NCBI RefSeq assembly: GCF_040939455.1
Contig: NC_134104.1
Location: forward strand, 141,148,501-141,212,500
Origin: Microcebus murinus
Lineage: Eukaryota; Chordata; Mammalia; Primates; Cheirogaleidae
DNA: 64,000 nucleotides
Direction: 5' to 3'
Numbering within the stretch: position 1 is the first letter of the stretch; each line of letters opens with the position of its first letter. Of the stretch, positions 50,057 through 62,757 are shown piece by piece. A program made the position numbers and the translations under genes. Under the pieces are notes generated by a model, which was not told the origin of the DNA, searched no databases, and was given only the letters and a program-made list of their open reading frames with translations.

Positions 50057-50589
50057 GATACATATGCCTGGTTTTCGATATTCTGGGAGCTAGCAGGGAA
50101 AGGGAGCTAGAGGTTTCCCCCATTCAGTATCTAAACTTTCATTTATTCCCCCTATTCTCATTATGCCACTTTACCCCTGCCCTCAGCTCTGCCTCAGATG
50201 CTCATTAGTCCTATTTTTCTAGTGGTTAAACCTCCAATCTGAGATTGTAGTGGAAGAAGGATGGCTTTCTGGTGGTATCAGGATGGGGATGTCAACTCAT
50301 GTCCTGAACTGGTGTTTTAACTGCTTCTTATATATATTATCAACCAGTCCATCTACTCTCTCACCCTACTTTCAAAGTACCTCTGAGTTCAAGTCTTTTG
50401 TGGGGTTTTTGCCCTTTAAATTGGCTTGCTTCTTTTTAATTCTGATCTTCTTACCTTATAATGGGAAGGGAGGTAAATTTTCAACTTTTTCAGCGCTAAG
50501 TCAGTTTTCATTCTTTCATTTCCTTTTTGCTACTAGTATTTTGTCCCTTATTCTTTATTCTTATGGGTTTATCTATTTTTTAAAAATTC

Positions 50590-50700
50590 ATCTATGATTA
50601 TTTTGGTGAGGATTCAGGAAGGAGCAGAGAAATGGATGTGCTCTATCAACCATTTGTAGCTAGAAATCCAATCATATAACTTTTTGTAAGATCTCTAGTT
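50590..50700 (-). mobile_element. L1 5'UTR-like fragment, copy A
   Basis: ATTTTGGTGAGGATTCAGGA then AGAAATGGATGTGCTCTATC and AGAAATCCAATCATATAACT. A diverged second copy is at 52650-52740. Both resemble antisense L1 5'UTR. Confidence 0.5.
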
Positions 50701-52130
50701 CTCAGATAAGTAGAAATAAAAGAGCACTTGCTCAACTTGTTCAAAAAAGTTCTTTCATGGCCAATATAATAATAATTATATATATATATATATATCCAAG
50801 ATAGTATTTAATGGCAAAAGATCGAATGCTTTCCCCTTAAGATCAGGAACAAAACAAGTATGTTCACTCTTACCACTTCTATTTAACATTGCACTAGAGG
50901 CTCTAGCCAGTGCAATCTGGCAAGGGAAAAAATGAAAACACTCCCAGATTAGAAAGGAAGAAGTAAAACTGTCTTTATTTGTAGGTGATATGATCATCTA
51001 TGAAGAAAATCCAATAGGGTAAATCAGAAAGCTTCTAGAATTTATAAGTTAAGCAAGTTTGCATTATTTAAGATTAATTTGCAAAAATCAATTTTATTTC
51101 CATATACTATCAAGGAATAATATTAAATTGAAATTTTAAAGAAACACTGTAAGTTAAAATAGCAAAACAAAATGAAACAGTTAGGAATAAATATGACTAA
51201 GTATGTAAAAGACCTGTGCACTGGAAGTTACAAAACATGGTTGAGAGAAAATTTTAAAGGTCTAAATAAATGAAGTGATATACCCTGTTTATGGGTTGGA
51301 AAACTCATATTTAGATGTCAATTCTCCCCCAATTGATCTATAGATTAGATGCAATCCCAACTAAAATCCCAGCAGGCTCTTTGTACTTAAATTGACCAAC
51401 TGATTCTAAAATTCAGATGAGAATGCAAAGGTCCTATAAAAGCTAAAATAAACTTAAGAAAGAAGAACAAAGCTGGAGGACTAATACCTAATTTTAAAAT
51501 TAATAAACCTATAGAAATCAAGACAGGGTGGTCCTGGTACAGGGACAAATAGAGCAATGGAATAGAATGGAGAGAAGAAAAATAGATCCACATATACATT
51601 GATTAGGAAAATTAAAATTAAAATCAGCATGAGAAACCACTGCATACCTATTAAAATGGATAAAATTAAAAAGACTGACTATTCTAACTGTTGGCAAGAA
51701 TGTAGAGGAACAGGGACTGTTCTACACTGCTGGTGGGAACATTAAGTGCAATGATCAGTTTGGAAACCAGCTTGGAGATTTCTTAAAAATTAAACATATA
51801 CTAATCATATGATCCTACCATTTCAATGCTAAGTAGTTACTCAAGGAAAATGAAAGCATGTATGCATACAAAGACTTTTTACAAAAATGTACATAGAAAC
51901 TTTATGTTATAGCCCAAAACTGGAAATAGTGCAAATGTCCATTGACATGTAACAGATAAACAGAGTGTGGTTTATCCATACAATGAAATACTACTCCACA
52001 ATAAAAATGAATGGACTATTAACACCTTCCACAATATGATAAATCTAAAATAGTTATGCTGAGTTAAAGAATCCAAACATAAAAGGTTATATACTGCATG
52101 ATTTCATTCTTATAAAATTCTAGGATGCAA

Positions 52131-52477
52131 GCCGGGCGCGGTGGCTCACGCCTGTAATCCTAGCACTCTGGGGGGCTGAGGCGGGCAGATTGCTTGAGGT
52201 CAGGAGTTCGAAACCAGCCTGAGCAAGAGCAAGACCCCGTCTCTACTATAAATAGAAAGAAATTAATTGGCCAACTAATATGTATAGAAAATTAGCCGGG
52301 CATGGTGGTGCATGCCTGTAGTCCCAGCTACTTGGGAGGCTGAGGCAGAAGGATTGCTTGAACCCAGGAGTTTGAGGTTGCTGTGAGCTAGGCTGACGCC
52401 ACGGCACTCACTCTAGCCTGGTCAACAAGCGAGATTCTGTCTCAAAAAAAAAAAAAAAAAAAAAAGAATTAAAAAAA
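52131..52477 (+). mobile_element. AluL, sense, nested in L1
   Basis: GCCGGGCGCGGTGGCTCACG to a long A tail. A perfect 17-bp duplication AAAATTCTAGGATGCAA flanks it (52114-52130 and 52478-52494). Confidence 0.97.
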
Positions 52478-52521
52478 AAAATTCTAGGATGCAAACTAAT
52501 GTATAGTGACCAGAATGCAGA

Positions 52522-52562
52522 TACACACACACACAAACACACGCACGCATGCGCATACACTT
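52522..52562. repeat. CA/CG-rich alternating purine-pyrimidine tract
   Basis: ATACACACACACACAAACAC then ACGCACGCATGCGCATACAC within the L1 3' end. Alternating sequence of this kind can adopt Z-DNA. Confidence 0.85.
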
Positions 52563-52649
52563 ACAAAACTGCACACTTTAAATGTGTATAGTTTATTGTA
52601 TGTCAAGTATATCTCGATAAAGCTTTCAAAACTTCAGCCATAGTTATTT

Positions 52650-52740
52650 TGATGGGGTTTCAGAATGCAGAAGAGAAATAGATGTGGTTCATCTACCATG
52701 TTTAACTAAAAATCCAGTCACATAACTTTTTAAAGAATTC
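52650..52740 (-). mobile_element. L1 5'UTR-like fragment, copy B
   Basis: ATTTTGATGGGGTTTCAGAA, AGAAATAGATGTGGTTCATC and AAAAATCCAGTCACATAACT are a diverged match to 50590-50700. Confidence 0.5.
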
Positions 52741-53699
52741 TGTTCTCATTTCAAAAACCACTTTTTTTCCCCCTTTTGCTTGCTCTCTTTCTCTCTATCA
52801 CTCATTAATAGTTCCATTCATTTATGTTCCATCTTGTTCTCCAACACTACTAAATTCTGGGTTGGGTACTAGGGATGGGTTCCAATGCTACAATTACCGA
52901 AGGTAGTTGGAATGTTATTGCCTAAGGATTAATTCCTAAATTGACTCAGGTACAGATCTGGCCCTGAAGAAAGAGAATAGAGTAAGCAATCTTTCAGGTT
53001 TTTTTCCTTTTTTTTTTTTTGATGAAGTCATTAAATCGTCATATTATTGGTTACTCTTAAAATGATTAATATTAAAAATGAAGGAGGCAGGTAAATTAGA
53101 TAGTGGGTCTTGACATCTGCAGTTTCATATACACCCTACCCTCATCCCTTATCACAGTCTTAGTAATACCTGAAACAGACCTTGACTCTGTAAGTTCCTG
53201 GGATGGGTGGAGTGAGCATGAATGATGTGCACAGGTAAGGTATGCCCAGGACATGTGTGCACATGCCGGAGGCACACCTATACCATGATTGGTGGATCTA
53301 TATTGGAATTCTTTTCCTCAGAACTGCTTTAATCATGCATTACTTCTTTTAATAAAAAGAGACTCTGGTTTTCCCAGTTATATTTCACTTATAACCCCAA
53401 TAGGCAAATAATATTTTTAATTTAAAATGTTTTTTTGTTTTCACTGTGAATAGTAGAGTCCCAAAGTGATCAGGAATTTTTCTTGAGTGTAATTCAGAAA
53501 CAGACACCGCCAGATTGCAAAGATATTTAAAAAGAAATCAGAAGCCTCCGGTCTGGAATAGTACCTTACAAATGAGGTAAAGCACTTCACTAAATTGCCA
53601 AAGGAATCAGGAAGAAAAAGGGAAGAAAACTGGGGAGAATGAGTCCCTTGAAAGTAGTGGTTATGTTCTATTACCTCTGTATTCACATTGCCAAGAACA
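52741..53699. other. No recognised feature
   Basis: Intergenic sequence without a supported gene or clear repeat. A T-rich run lies near 53010. Confidence 0.4.
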
Positions 53700-54115
53700 G
53701 TGGGTAGACAGCTGTTGGACATCTGGGTGTGATTTGCATTCCTTTCCTCTTACTCTGGTGCCAGGACACCTCTTTCCTGTGGGGGAACCATTTCATGTGG
53801 TTCTGGTGAGGCTCTCAATGTTCACTCACCCACAGGTGACCAGGCCTGGCCATTCATTTCCCCAGGAACAATGTTGGTTCAGACATAGGCATGTGAACCA
53901 ACCTGGACCAATTAGAGTACTCTCCGGGGCTTTTCCTGCTTGTTTGTTGGAAAGAGACTTTTCTGAGATACTGACATAGCCTCTGCATGAGATCCAGAAG
54001 ACTGTGTTTGAGCCCTCAAACCCAACTGTGGTTGAGGGTAACCACAACCCTTTTCTATTTGAGCCAACCTGAGCTGAGTTTTTGTCACTTGCAACCAAAA
54101 GAATTCCGACTAATG
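53700..54115 (+). mobile_element. MaLR-like LTR, family unresolved
   Basis: GTGACCAGGCCTGGCCATTC, ACCTGGACCAATTAGAGTAC, CTGAGTTTTTGTCACTTGCA and AACCAAAAGAATTCCGACTA then ATGCA fit a common mammalian LTR ending. The opposing frames here are repeat-derived. Confidence 0.5.
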
Positions 54116-55009
54116 CAATTATAATGATTTAATGATACCCTTTAATTATTCCCTTTAAAATATGACTTTAAAAATAAATATGAAGGTCAGCTGTCTTCCA
54201 ACTCAAATGAAAACAAAATATGAGAAAATCCTGAGAGGATACAGTTTGCAAGTAGGAACAATTTTAAAATTGTAACTTCTCTTAGACAATGAATAGAGGT
54301 AATAAGGGAGCATAAAACATTCTTTTTAGAATTTTTGGAAATTATCTCTCATCAAAAGTTATTTAGTTACCTGAACTGAAGAACAAGTCGTATCATATGA
54401 CCTCTGTGAATGCTACTATAGCCTATATAAGTTTCATGAAACTTAAGAATAAAATGAAGCTATATTGTCTTTAGTATTCTAAGTACAATGACTTTGAGCT
54501 CCCACCTACCCACTGAAGTACCTAATCTCTGATCATATGTGCCCTTTCTTTTCTCAGAGTGCCCCAGGTATTGTCTCACACGCTGGGGACAAAATTACTT
54601 TCACCCTTCCGCTCCTACTTCTCGTCGGCTTCCTCAGCTGTCTGGGTTCTCCAAGAGGAGTTCATAGCCAAGGAGCAATGCTTTCTCCTGAACACCCTAC
54701 TACTTCCCTGGGCTATCAGAGGTGTATGGGTTCTCATGTCAAGGTGGGGAGAATGCCCTTCCCATAAGTGCATACTGCATATTGTCATCTGGGTCCTAAA
54801 GTAGCACTAAAGTCTCATGAAGCTGGTCATGAAAACAGGTTGGGCCATATGCTCAAACATGGTCATACACACACACACACGTATATATACACACTGCTTT
54901 TTAGGCATAGAATGCAACCATTTCTCTTTCACATCTCCATTTCAAAAGAAGCTCTTTGGTTTACTTTTTTTTAAATGGGACTGGCAATAATTTATCACCT
55001 TCTTCTTTA
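54116..55009. other. No recognised feature; short (AC)n
   Basis: Intergenic sequence. A run of eight AC units lies near 54866-54881. The two overlapping frames at 54537-54804 resemble no known protein. Confidence 0.4.
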
Positions 55010-56965
55010 TAATTTCCTATATTCTTTGGATTTTTATTATTTTTTTTTTTTGGTGTGGACATTTTACCAGTTTAAGTGAAGTATAGAAACCTTACCTCCC
55101 TTTAACTCCCTTTACTCACCCTCATTTATAATTGTCTTAAATGTTTCCTCTACATATATTGAGAATCACATCAGACAATGGTATAATTTTTCTTCAACAA
55201 TCAAACATAATTTAGTAAACTCAAGAAGAGAAGTCTATTTATACTTATCTATATTTTTACTCTTTCCATTGTTTTTCCTTGCTGATGTTTCACAATTCCT
55301 CCTTTTATAATCTTTTTCTGTTTAAAGAATGCCTTCAGCCATTCTTTTGGTCCATTGATAACAAATTCTTTTAGTTTTTTTTTTAATATGAGAATGTCTT
55401 GATTTCTCCTTCATTCCTGAAGAATCATTTTACTGTATATAGAATTCTGGGTTCACAATCCTTTTCATTAAACACTTCCAAAATCTTGTGCCACTTCTTT
55501 TTGGCCTGCATGGTTTGGGATGAAAAATCTGTCATTTGAATTGTTTTTCCCTTAAAGGTAAGTCATCATTTCTCTCACTGTTTTCAAGATTTTTTTTCTC
55601 TGTCTTTACCTTTCAGAAGTTTAAGTATGATGTGTTCTGGTTGTATTTCTTTGGGTTTTTCCTGTTTGGGGTTCAATTAACTTCTTGAATTTGTGGGTTT
55701 ATGTCTTATGCCAAATTTAGGAAAATTTTAGTCATTGTTTTGTTGAATACTTGTTCAGTCTCACCTTCATTCTCTGCTCTAATAACACAAATGATAGGTT
55801 TTTGTTACGGTTCCACGGGTCCCTGAGATTCCGTTCATTTTTTTCCTTCAGTCTATTTCTTTATGTTGTTCAAATTGGTTAAATTTTATTGATCTAACTT
55901 CAAATTCACTGACCAATTCTTTTGTTCTCTCCAGTCTGCTATTGAGCTTATCCAGTGAGTTTTTATATTTTATCGTATTGTTCAGTTTTAAGATTTTCAT
56001 TTGGCTCTTCTTTATGTCTTCTATTTCTTTGTCAAAACTTTCTATTTTTTTGCTTGTTTCCAGAATGTTCAAAATTTCTCATTGAGTCGCTTTATAATGA
56101 ATGCTTTAAAATCCTTGTCAATGTCTGTGTCATCTCGGCGTTGCCATCTGTGGATTGTCTTTTTCTCATTCTAGTTAAGATCTTCCTGATTCTTGGCATA
56201 ATGAATGATTTTTAAAAATCAAATCCTGGACATTTTCATTATTATATTATGTGACTTTGGATCTTATTTAAATCTTTGGCTTTAGCAGGTTTTCTCTGAC
56301 ACTGTACCAGTAGGAGGGAGGTTGCTGCTGCCTCGTTACTGCCAGCTGGGAGTCAATGTCCAACCTCTTCACGTGGTCTCCACTGAAAACGTGGAGAATA
56401 GAGAGGATTGTTGCTGCAAGATGACAGTCCTGGCTCCACATTTGATCTTCTCTGACACCACCCCATAGTTGGCAGAGGCAAGCAGGAGGAAGGCTGCACG
56501 CCAGCTGGGGAAGGGTAGAAGTCTAGGCTCTCTACTCAGCCTCTAGGTTGCTAACAGGGGTTGGGGGTGGGTGGCCTCCATTTTTCATGTGGCATTTGGG
56601 TAGAGTAGGGAGATTATCATCTAAAAGTTTTCTCTCTTGCTAGGCTGCTCCTTTCCTGTCCTTGAAAATAAAGAATAGGCTTTTCTTGGACTTTTGTTTT
56701 CTCTTTTGTCTACGATTCTTGGCATTTCTGAGTTGCCAGTTTCTTCATTACCCAGTTAAGGATATGAGGGGAAAAGAAAATCCAGGAAAAACAGTGCATG
56801 TCATTCCTTGGGTCCTGAGGTCTTTAGTCATTCTGTGGAGCCATTCTGCTCCACCTTTCAGAGTCATATTGTTTTATATATATTGTTCATGGGTTTTAGC
56901 TGTCCTTAGAGGGAGGAATAACAAGTGTGTCTATTTCATCTTATCCAAAACCAGAAGTCTCTTTA
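55010..56965 (-). mobile_element. L1 (L1M) 5' part, antisense
   Basis: T-rich plus strand with TTGATTTCTCCTTCATTCCT, TATAGAATTCTGGGTTCACA, TTTGGGTTTTTCCTGTTTGG, TTCATTTGGCTCTTCTTTAT, TCCTTGTCAATGTCTGTGTC and the terminal CATCTTATCCAAAACCAGAA. This is the antisense of an old L1 5'UTR and ORF1 flank, with the L1 5' end at the right. Frames within are incidental. Confidence 0.72.
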
Positions 56966-57039
56966 GTTTAGTTTTGCATACTTAAAAGACTCAATTGTAA
57001 GTCACATTGCTTATATTTGAATATCAATGGTGTCATCTT

Positions 57040-57190
57040 GGAAAATTCTTTAAATTTCCGTTTTCTCATCTGTGAAATGGTGATTATATTAGCACTTGCG
57101 TCATGGGGGCTGTAGTGATGCTTAAATGAATGCTCAGCCCAGTGGCTGGCACATAGCAAGTGCTCAATAAAGCACCAAGTTATTATTATC
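57040..57190 (-). mobile_element. MIR, antisense
   Basis: CCGTTTTCTCATCTGTGAAA, GGGCTGTAGTGATGCTTAAA and CTGGCACATAGCAAGTGCTC then AATAAA are MIR words in reverse complement. Confidence 0.88.
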
Positions 57191-57960
57191 TATAACACAG
57201 CATAACTTAATACCTGGTAGGCAGATTATATAAACCCATGAATTAACAGGCTATAGCTTTTTCTTTCAAGGTTTTGTGCTATCTAATATATTCCAGAAGA
57301 AAATGTCACAAGTCCACTTCTGAATAGCCCATACTTGAAGCCAAGCATTCCTGTTGCTTGCCACCTGATGGTCTCAATCCTCAGCACAAAAACAGGCCCT
57401 TTCCTGGTGGTCACCATTTCCCATGTCACAGTTGTTCCACGTAAGTCGCAGCCTTCCACTGCTTCAAATGTTCACAGAGGTCTTGCCTCAGTTTTCCCCC
57501 AAGTACCTCACATATTAGGCTTACCAAAAGTTTAAGCATCATATAACAGTATAGTATTAGTACAGAAAGAAGTGGAATTTTAAAATTATATATCAATCAT
57601 CACTACTCCTAAATCAGCCATACTACAAAATTTTGGTATTTTGTGTCAACTGATGCTCTTGAAAGTATTTGTCCAAACAATACATCTCTTACAGCCTATT
57701 AAGCAAGAGGCAGAAATTACAGCTATAATGTTTAAAACAGCAATATTTTTTCTTATCCCTATAACACTAGGAACTGTCTACAATACGAGAGTATCAAAAA
57801 CATCTTTAAAAACATGTTTTCTTTCTGTGTCTTTACACCACGGATTCAAACATCTTAATGTGCGCAAGAAATATTCACAAAATGTGGTGAATGTAATAGG
57901 CCACATTAAAAAAATCAATAAATTTTTAAAAATGGGGATATCATAGGCAGCATTAGTCTT
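57191..57960. other. No recognised feature
   Basis: Intergenic sequence. The 101-codon frame at 57641-57946 has no recognisable domain. Confidence 0.4.
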
Positions 57961-57969
57961 TGGCAATAT

Positions 57970-60058
57970 TATTTTATACCTGCTGCAATTAAATTGAGAA
58001 TTAATAACAAAGCTATATCAACAAATCATAAGCAGTTTTTGGGTCAAAAGGAAATTGAAATGGGAAAACACATAGTAGAACATCAGAGATACATGCAAAA
58101 CAGTGCCTGGAGGAAAACACAAAGCCCTAAATACTTACATTAATAATAATAATAATGATATTAATAATAAAGCAAGACTGATGATAAGAAGTAAATGTTC
58201 AAATCAAGAAATTAGAAAAAGAAGAAAATAAGACTAGTAAACTAAAAATAACTGAATTAATAAGGATAAATGCAGAAATTTAAAACTTCGAAAAACTTAC
58301 AGATCTAATAAATAAATCTAAAACCTAATTCTTCAAAAATAAAACAAAATAAACAAACTATTATTTAATTTCATTAAGGAGAAAATAATGAAATCATAAA
58401 CACACAAAATAAATATTTATATGGCGGAGTTAAATATAGATATAGGAGAAATTAAAAGATTCAGAACAGACTATCTTGTATAACACTATAAAAATAAATT
58501 TGATAGCCTGGATCAAATGAGTGATTACCAAAACTGACCTCGGAACGGATAAAAAATACAAATAGACTGACTACGCGATAGAGAAAGTAGGGGGAAATAT
58601 TAAAGAGCTCCTCCCCAAAAAGTATCCTGGTGCAGGTATTTTCAATGAAGACTTTTACCAAGACTTTAAGAAATCATGACTCCATGCTTCTGTGTTCTAA
58701 AGCATGGAGGGAAAAAGACTTCTAATATTTTAATTAAGTGAATATAACTGCAAAGGCAATACCCAAAAATAAAACTACTGTTTAGCTTCACTTGTAAATA
58801 TTTATATAAAAATCCTAAATAACATATTAGCAAGCAGAATTAAAGAATACGTTAAAAAAGTAATGCAGCTTAGATTAAGTGACATTTGCTCCAGGAATGC
58901 AAAGATTACTCAGTAATTCACCATTTACTAGAGGAAAAAGTAGAAAAATCATATAATCTCCACAAATGCTAAAAATCATTTGGTGAGGTTCAATCCATTT
59001 TTGTTAATAACTATTAATAAGATGGGAATAAAAAGATGGACTATTCAATAAATGATACTGAGATAAATGGCTATTCTATAATATGAAGAGTTAGATTTGT
59101 ACTTTACACTTTATACTGAAACAAATTATAAATGTGTTAGATTAAATCTAAGAAAAAGGTAAAAGTCACTGGAGAAAGGATGCTGGATAAACAGTGCTGG
59201 AAAATTGGAGAGCCACATACAGATGAATGAAACTGGATCCCTATCTCTCACCATCCATGAGAATGAGAATAAGCTGCTATTATAATGTGTAAGAGGTTTT
59301 GAGTGATGCAAATGTTTTGGAACTACACAGAGGTAGTAGTTGTATAATATTGAGAATGTACTTAATGCCACTGAATTGTTTGCTTTAAAATAGTTAATTT
59401 ATGTTATGTGAATTTCACCTCAATAAATTAATTTTTTAAAAAAAAGGTAAAATCATAAAAGTATTAGAAGAAAATGTATGAGAATTTCCAAAATAATCTT
59501 GTACCAGGGAAGGACTTGCTAAATGCCACAGAAAAGTCAAGAAGCTGTAAAAGATTTATATATTCACTACCTAAAACCAAAAAAGATTTGAAATTTCATA
59601 AGCAAAGAAGGAGGACAAATGATAAACTTGGAAAAATATTTGTAACACATCACAGAGGGTTAATTTTCCCAATACATAGATTATATAAATTAATAATTAT
59701 ATAAATTTATTATAAACAATCAAAACTCAATATAAAATGGCAACAGACATAATAGACAGCACAGAAAAGGAAATACAATTGGCTCTTCAACATTTAAATA
59801 CATGCATAATCTCATATATTAGAAGAGATACCATTTTTTTACATGTCAGTTTGGCAAATATAAAAAGTTTGGTAACAGGTCACGTTGGTGAGGATTAAAG
59901 AAACAACCACTCCCATATATTTTCAGTGGTGGTAAAAATTGATTTAACTTCTGTGGAAAGTTCTTTAGCAACATCCATCAAAATACAAATGTATGTATCC
60001 TTTGACCAAACAATTCTACTAATTGTAGGAATTTATCCTACAAAAATATTCATAAAAG
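57970..60058 (+). mobile_element. L1 ORF2 fragments, sense, degraded
   Basis: AACAGTGCCTGGAGGAAAAC, TTTTACCAAGACTTTAAGAA, TATTAGCAAGCAGAATTAAA, CATTTGCTCCAGGAATGCAA, GGATAAACAGTGCTGGAAAA and GGAATTTATCCTACAAAAAT in ORF2 order. A separate L1 3' end (59262-59445, ending CACCTCAATAAATTAATTTT) is inserted. A (TAA)n run lies at 58139-58170. Confidence 0.8.
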
Positions 60059-60059
60059 A

Positions 60060-60350
60060 GGCCAGACGCAGTGGCTCACGCCTGTAATCTTAGCACTCTG
60101 AGAGGCTGAGGTGGGAGAATGACTTGAGGCCAGGATTTTGAGACCAGCCTAAGCATGAGCAAGACCCAGTTTCTACAAAAAATAGAAAACATTAGCCAGG
60201 TGTGGCACATGCCTGTAATCCCAGCTATTCAGGAGGCTAAGGCAGGAGGATCACTTAGAGCCACGGAGATTGAGGTTGTAGTGAGCTATGATGATGCCAC
60301 AGCATTTTAGCCTGGGCAACAGAGCAAGATTCTGTCTCAAAAAAAAAAAA
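60060..60350 (+). mobile_element. Old Alu, sense
   Basis: GGCCAGACGCAGTGGCTCAC to an A tail, with an older middle and GTGAGCTATGATGATGCCAC right arm. Confidence 0.88.
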
Positions 60351-61526
60351 AATTCATCATGTATGCCAAAATTTAAAACAGTGAAAGCCTTGGAAATCTT
60401 TAGCAAGGCTTCAGTTTGAGACTACACATTGGTCAATTTTTCCACCAGTATTAAAACAGATTATGTTTCTTTGGACCAGCACCACGTGAAATAGTTGGCT
60501 TGCATTTAGGTGACCTTCTGTTTGAAAAATCCACAACTTTAAGCACTGAGCTTGTATTCATTGATCATAGTCCCCAGAATACTGAGAGGAACTGAAGGAA
60601 GAGCAGATTCTTATCTCCCATCTCAGGCTTACTCCAAAATGGACTGGGAATTGAGCATGCTATATGCCTCTATCATTTATTTTTCCATGTCAAATTATAT
60701 AGTTATGAATGTAGTATGCTATGCAGAAAAAGTTATCCAAAAATCGGACAAAAGGCAAAAAACAAAACAAAATAATTAAGTAACATTTAAACATTATATT
60801 ACAACATTTACTAATAGGCCCACTTGAGGGTAATATCACTCAGAAGAATGTAACTTTGTTTGGTTAATAATAGATTAAGACCTAGATGTCTTAAAACTCT
60901 GCAGAGTTAGATGTTAACCTGTAAAAACAGGTAAGGCATGATTTTTTTCCCCCTTGTCTGGTAGAGAAGTTAACCCAAAGGTTATGGTTTATTGCCCCGT
61001 AAGATATAAACCAGTATCATATCTAAGTTAATCTGATTTCAGTTTACCTTTTCCCACTGACACATAAATCCTAGTTTCTCATATCCTTATCAAACTATTT
61101 TCTTTTTCTTCTGGCTCTTTTGTTAATGAGTTAAATAAAACTTTGACAAGTGTTCACTATATGAGAATAACACTTTTAGCAATTTGAGAAAATATGTTTT
61201 TTTCGGTGTAGATTAACATATTGTAACTATATGTAAGGTTAAATGTCCATACAGTGTATCTTGTTAGAGCAAAATACATTGGATGACAGTGAATACCAGT
61301 GGAATGAAACAAATCAGATTTATTGCACAATATCTTCTCTCTTGAAGGCAGGATGATATGAGTTTAAATCTGAGTTCGTGACTATTGGGCTAGCTGCTAA
61401 AGTACTTGACATACTGACATAGGCAGTGTTTTGAAAAATGGCTATACTGGGAAGGAGAATAAAAATAAAAAGTATTCATATATTTTCACTGATGCATTTT
61501 TTTCCCCCAAGTTCCCTTGATAGACC
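60351..61526. other. No recognised feature
   Basis: A/T-rich intergenic sequence with no supported gene or repeat. Confidence 0.4.
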
Positions 61527-61534
61527 CCTGGGGC

Positions 61535-61659
61535 TAGGGTTGCCAAATTTAGCAAATAAAAATAGAGGATATCTAATAACATTTGAATTTCAGATAAACA
61601 ATTTTAGTGTAAGTATGTCCCAAATATTTCGAGTATTTTAAGTGACAACCCTACCCCTA
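61535..61659. mobile_element. hAT-like short element (palindromic MER family)
   Basis: Ends are inverted: TAGGGTTGCCA at the left and TGACAACCCTA at 61643-61653. Interior words ATTTAGCAAATAAAAATAGA and TTGAATTTCAGATAAACAA and TAAGTATGTCCCAAATATTT match a palindromic mammalian hAT element that I recall as MER53-like. CCTGGGGC is found at 61527-61534 and again at 61660-61667, an 8-bp duplication typical of hAT. Confidence 0.72.
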
Positions 61660-61669
61660 CCTGGGGCAT

Positions 61670-62055
61670 CTCAAAGTCCAGATAGGGTTGTAGGAGGCAG
61701 GTGAGGGAAGGAAGGAATTTACCAGAAGTGACAGAAAAATGCAAAGGGTCATAGGCAGAATTTGAGTCCTGTGCTGAGGATCACGAAAGGCCAAAGCCTG
61801 GGCAGTAGAATCCTGTCGTCAATTCCAAGGACTGCACTGAGGGCCAGAGTGAAAGCTGAAGTCTTGAATCAAGAGCTGGGTGCTACTGGAAGAGGGCAGA
61901 CAAGTGGAGCCAGGAATGGGGGCCAGTCCAGAGAATTCACAGAGCTACTTTGAAGGTTGATGTGTTAAAGTGGGTTTTTATTGCCTGAGGACTCTGGAGA
62001 GTCCATCCAGATGAATGAGTTGACTAGATATATTAAAGACTCAGAGTCAAAGAGG
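61670..62055. other. No recognised feature
   Basis: Intergenic sequence. The frame at 61762-61953 has no recognisable domain. Confidence 0.4.
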
Positions 62056-62057
62056 GC

Positions 62058-62130
62058 ATGTATTTTTTATTGTGGTAAAATATACATAACATTTTACGAT
62101 TTTAACAATTTTTAAGTGTGGCATTCAGAC
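62058..62130 (-). mobile_element. L1 3' end fragment, antisense
   Basis: TTTATTGTGGTAAAATATAC then ATAACATTTTACGATTTTAA and TTTTTAAGTGTGGCATTCAG is a diagnostic antisense L1 3' phrase. Confidence 0.72.
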
Positions 62131-62375
62131 CACATGGAGCATAGACAAACCACCCAAGCTGAGGCGATTCTAGACCAGCCAGCTCCCAGCTGACCTAGAA
62201 CGTGACCATAGATATGACTGGAAACCCAGCTGAGAATCTGTGAAGCCTGGCCCAAATCAACAGAACTTCCCATTCTTTTCAGGCTCAGAGCAACAAATTT
62301 TTTAAAAAACAGTTGTTATTTTAAGCCACTTAATTATGGAGTGGCTTTTTTGTATAGCAAAAAATAACTGTTATA
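62131..62375 (+). mobile_element. LTR-like fragment (MaLR-type ending)
   Basis: CAGCTGAGAATCTGTGAAGC and AGTTGTTATTTTAAGCCACT resemble the 3' third of a MaLR-type LTR. Low certainty. Confidence 0.4.
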
Positions 62376-62757
62376 TAGGCAAATTTAAAAAAATAAAATG
62401 TCTACAAAAATATATCCTCTTTATGGATAAACAAAATGTGGTTTGTCTATGTTCCATGTGGTCTTTCATTCTTGAGAGACTTGCAACTAGTGCAATGCCA
62501 CTCTTGCCTCATTCTTATTGGTCAGAGTAAGTCACAAGGCCAGCCTGGATTCAAGGCATAAGAAATAGACTCTACTATTTGATAGGAAGTGCTGAAAAAT
62601 AATAGCATCTGCCCATGTGATATAGGAAAGGGAATAAATTGAGGCCATTTCTACAGTCTACCACAATTTATTAAGCTAGAATAAAATTATTTTAAAAATT
62701 TGTTCTGTACTCCCCAAATTGATCTATAGATTGAATGCAATCCCTATCAAATTTCTT

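Larger units (their letters stand above)
50760..52625 (+). mobile_element. L1 ORF2 and 3' end, sense, carrying an AluL
   Basis: ACTCTTACCACTTCTATTTA, TTTGTAGGTGATATGATCAT, ATTGATCTATAGATTAGATG, CTGCTGGTGGGAACATTAAG, CATACAATGAAATACTACTC and GTCAAGTATATCTCGATAAA follow L1 order with internal deletions. Frames are broken. An (AT) run lies at 50778-50796. Confidence 0.88.
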
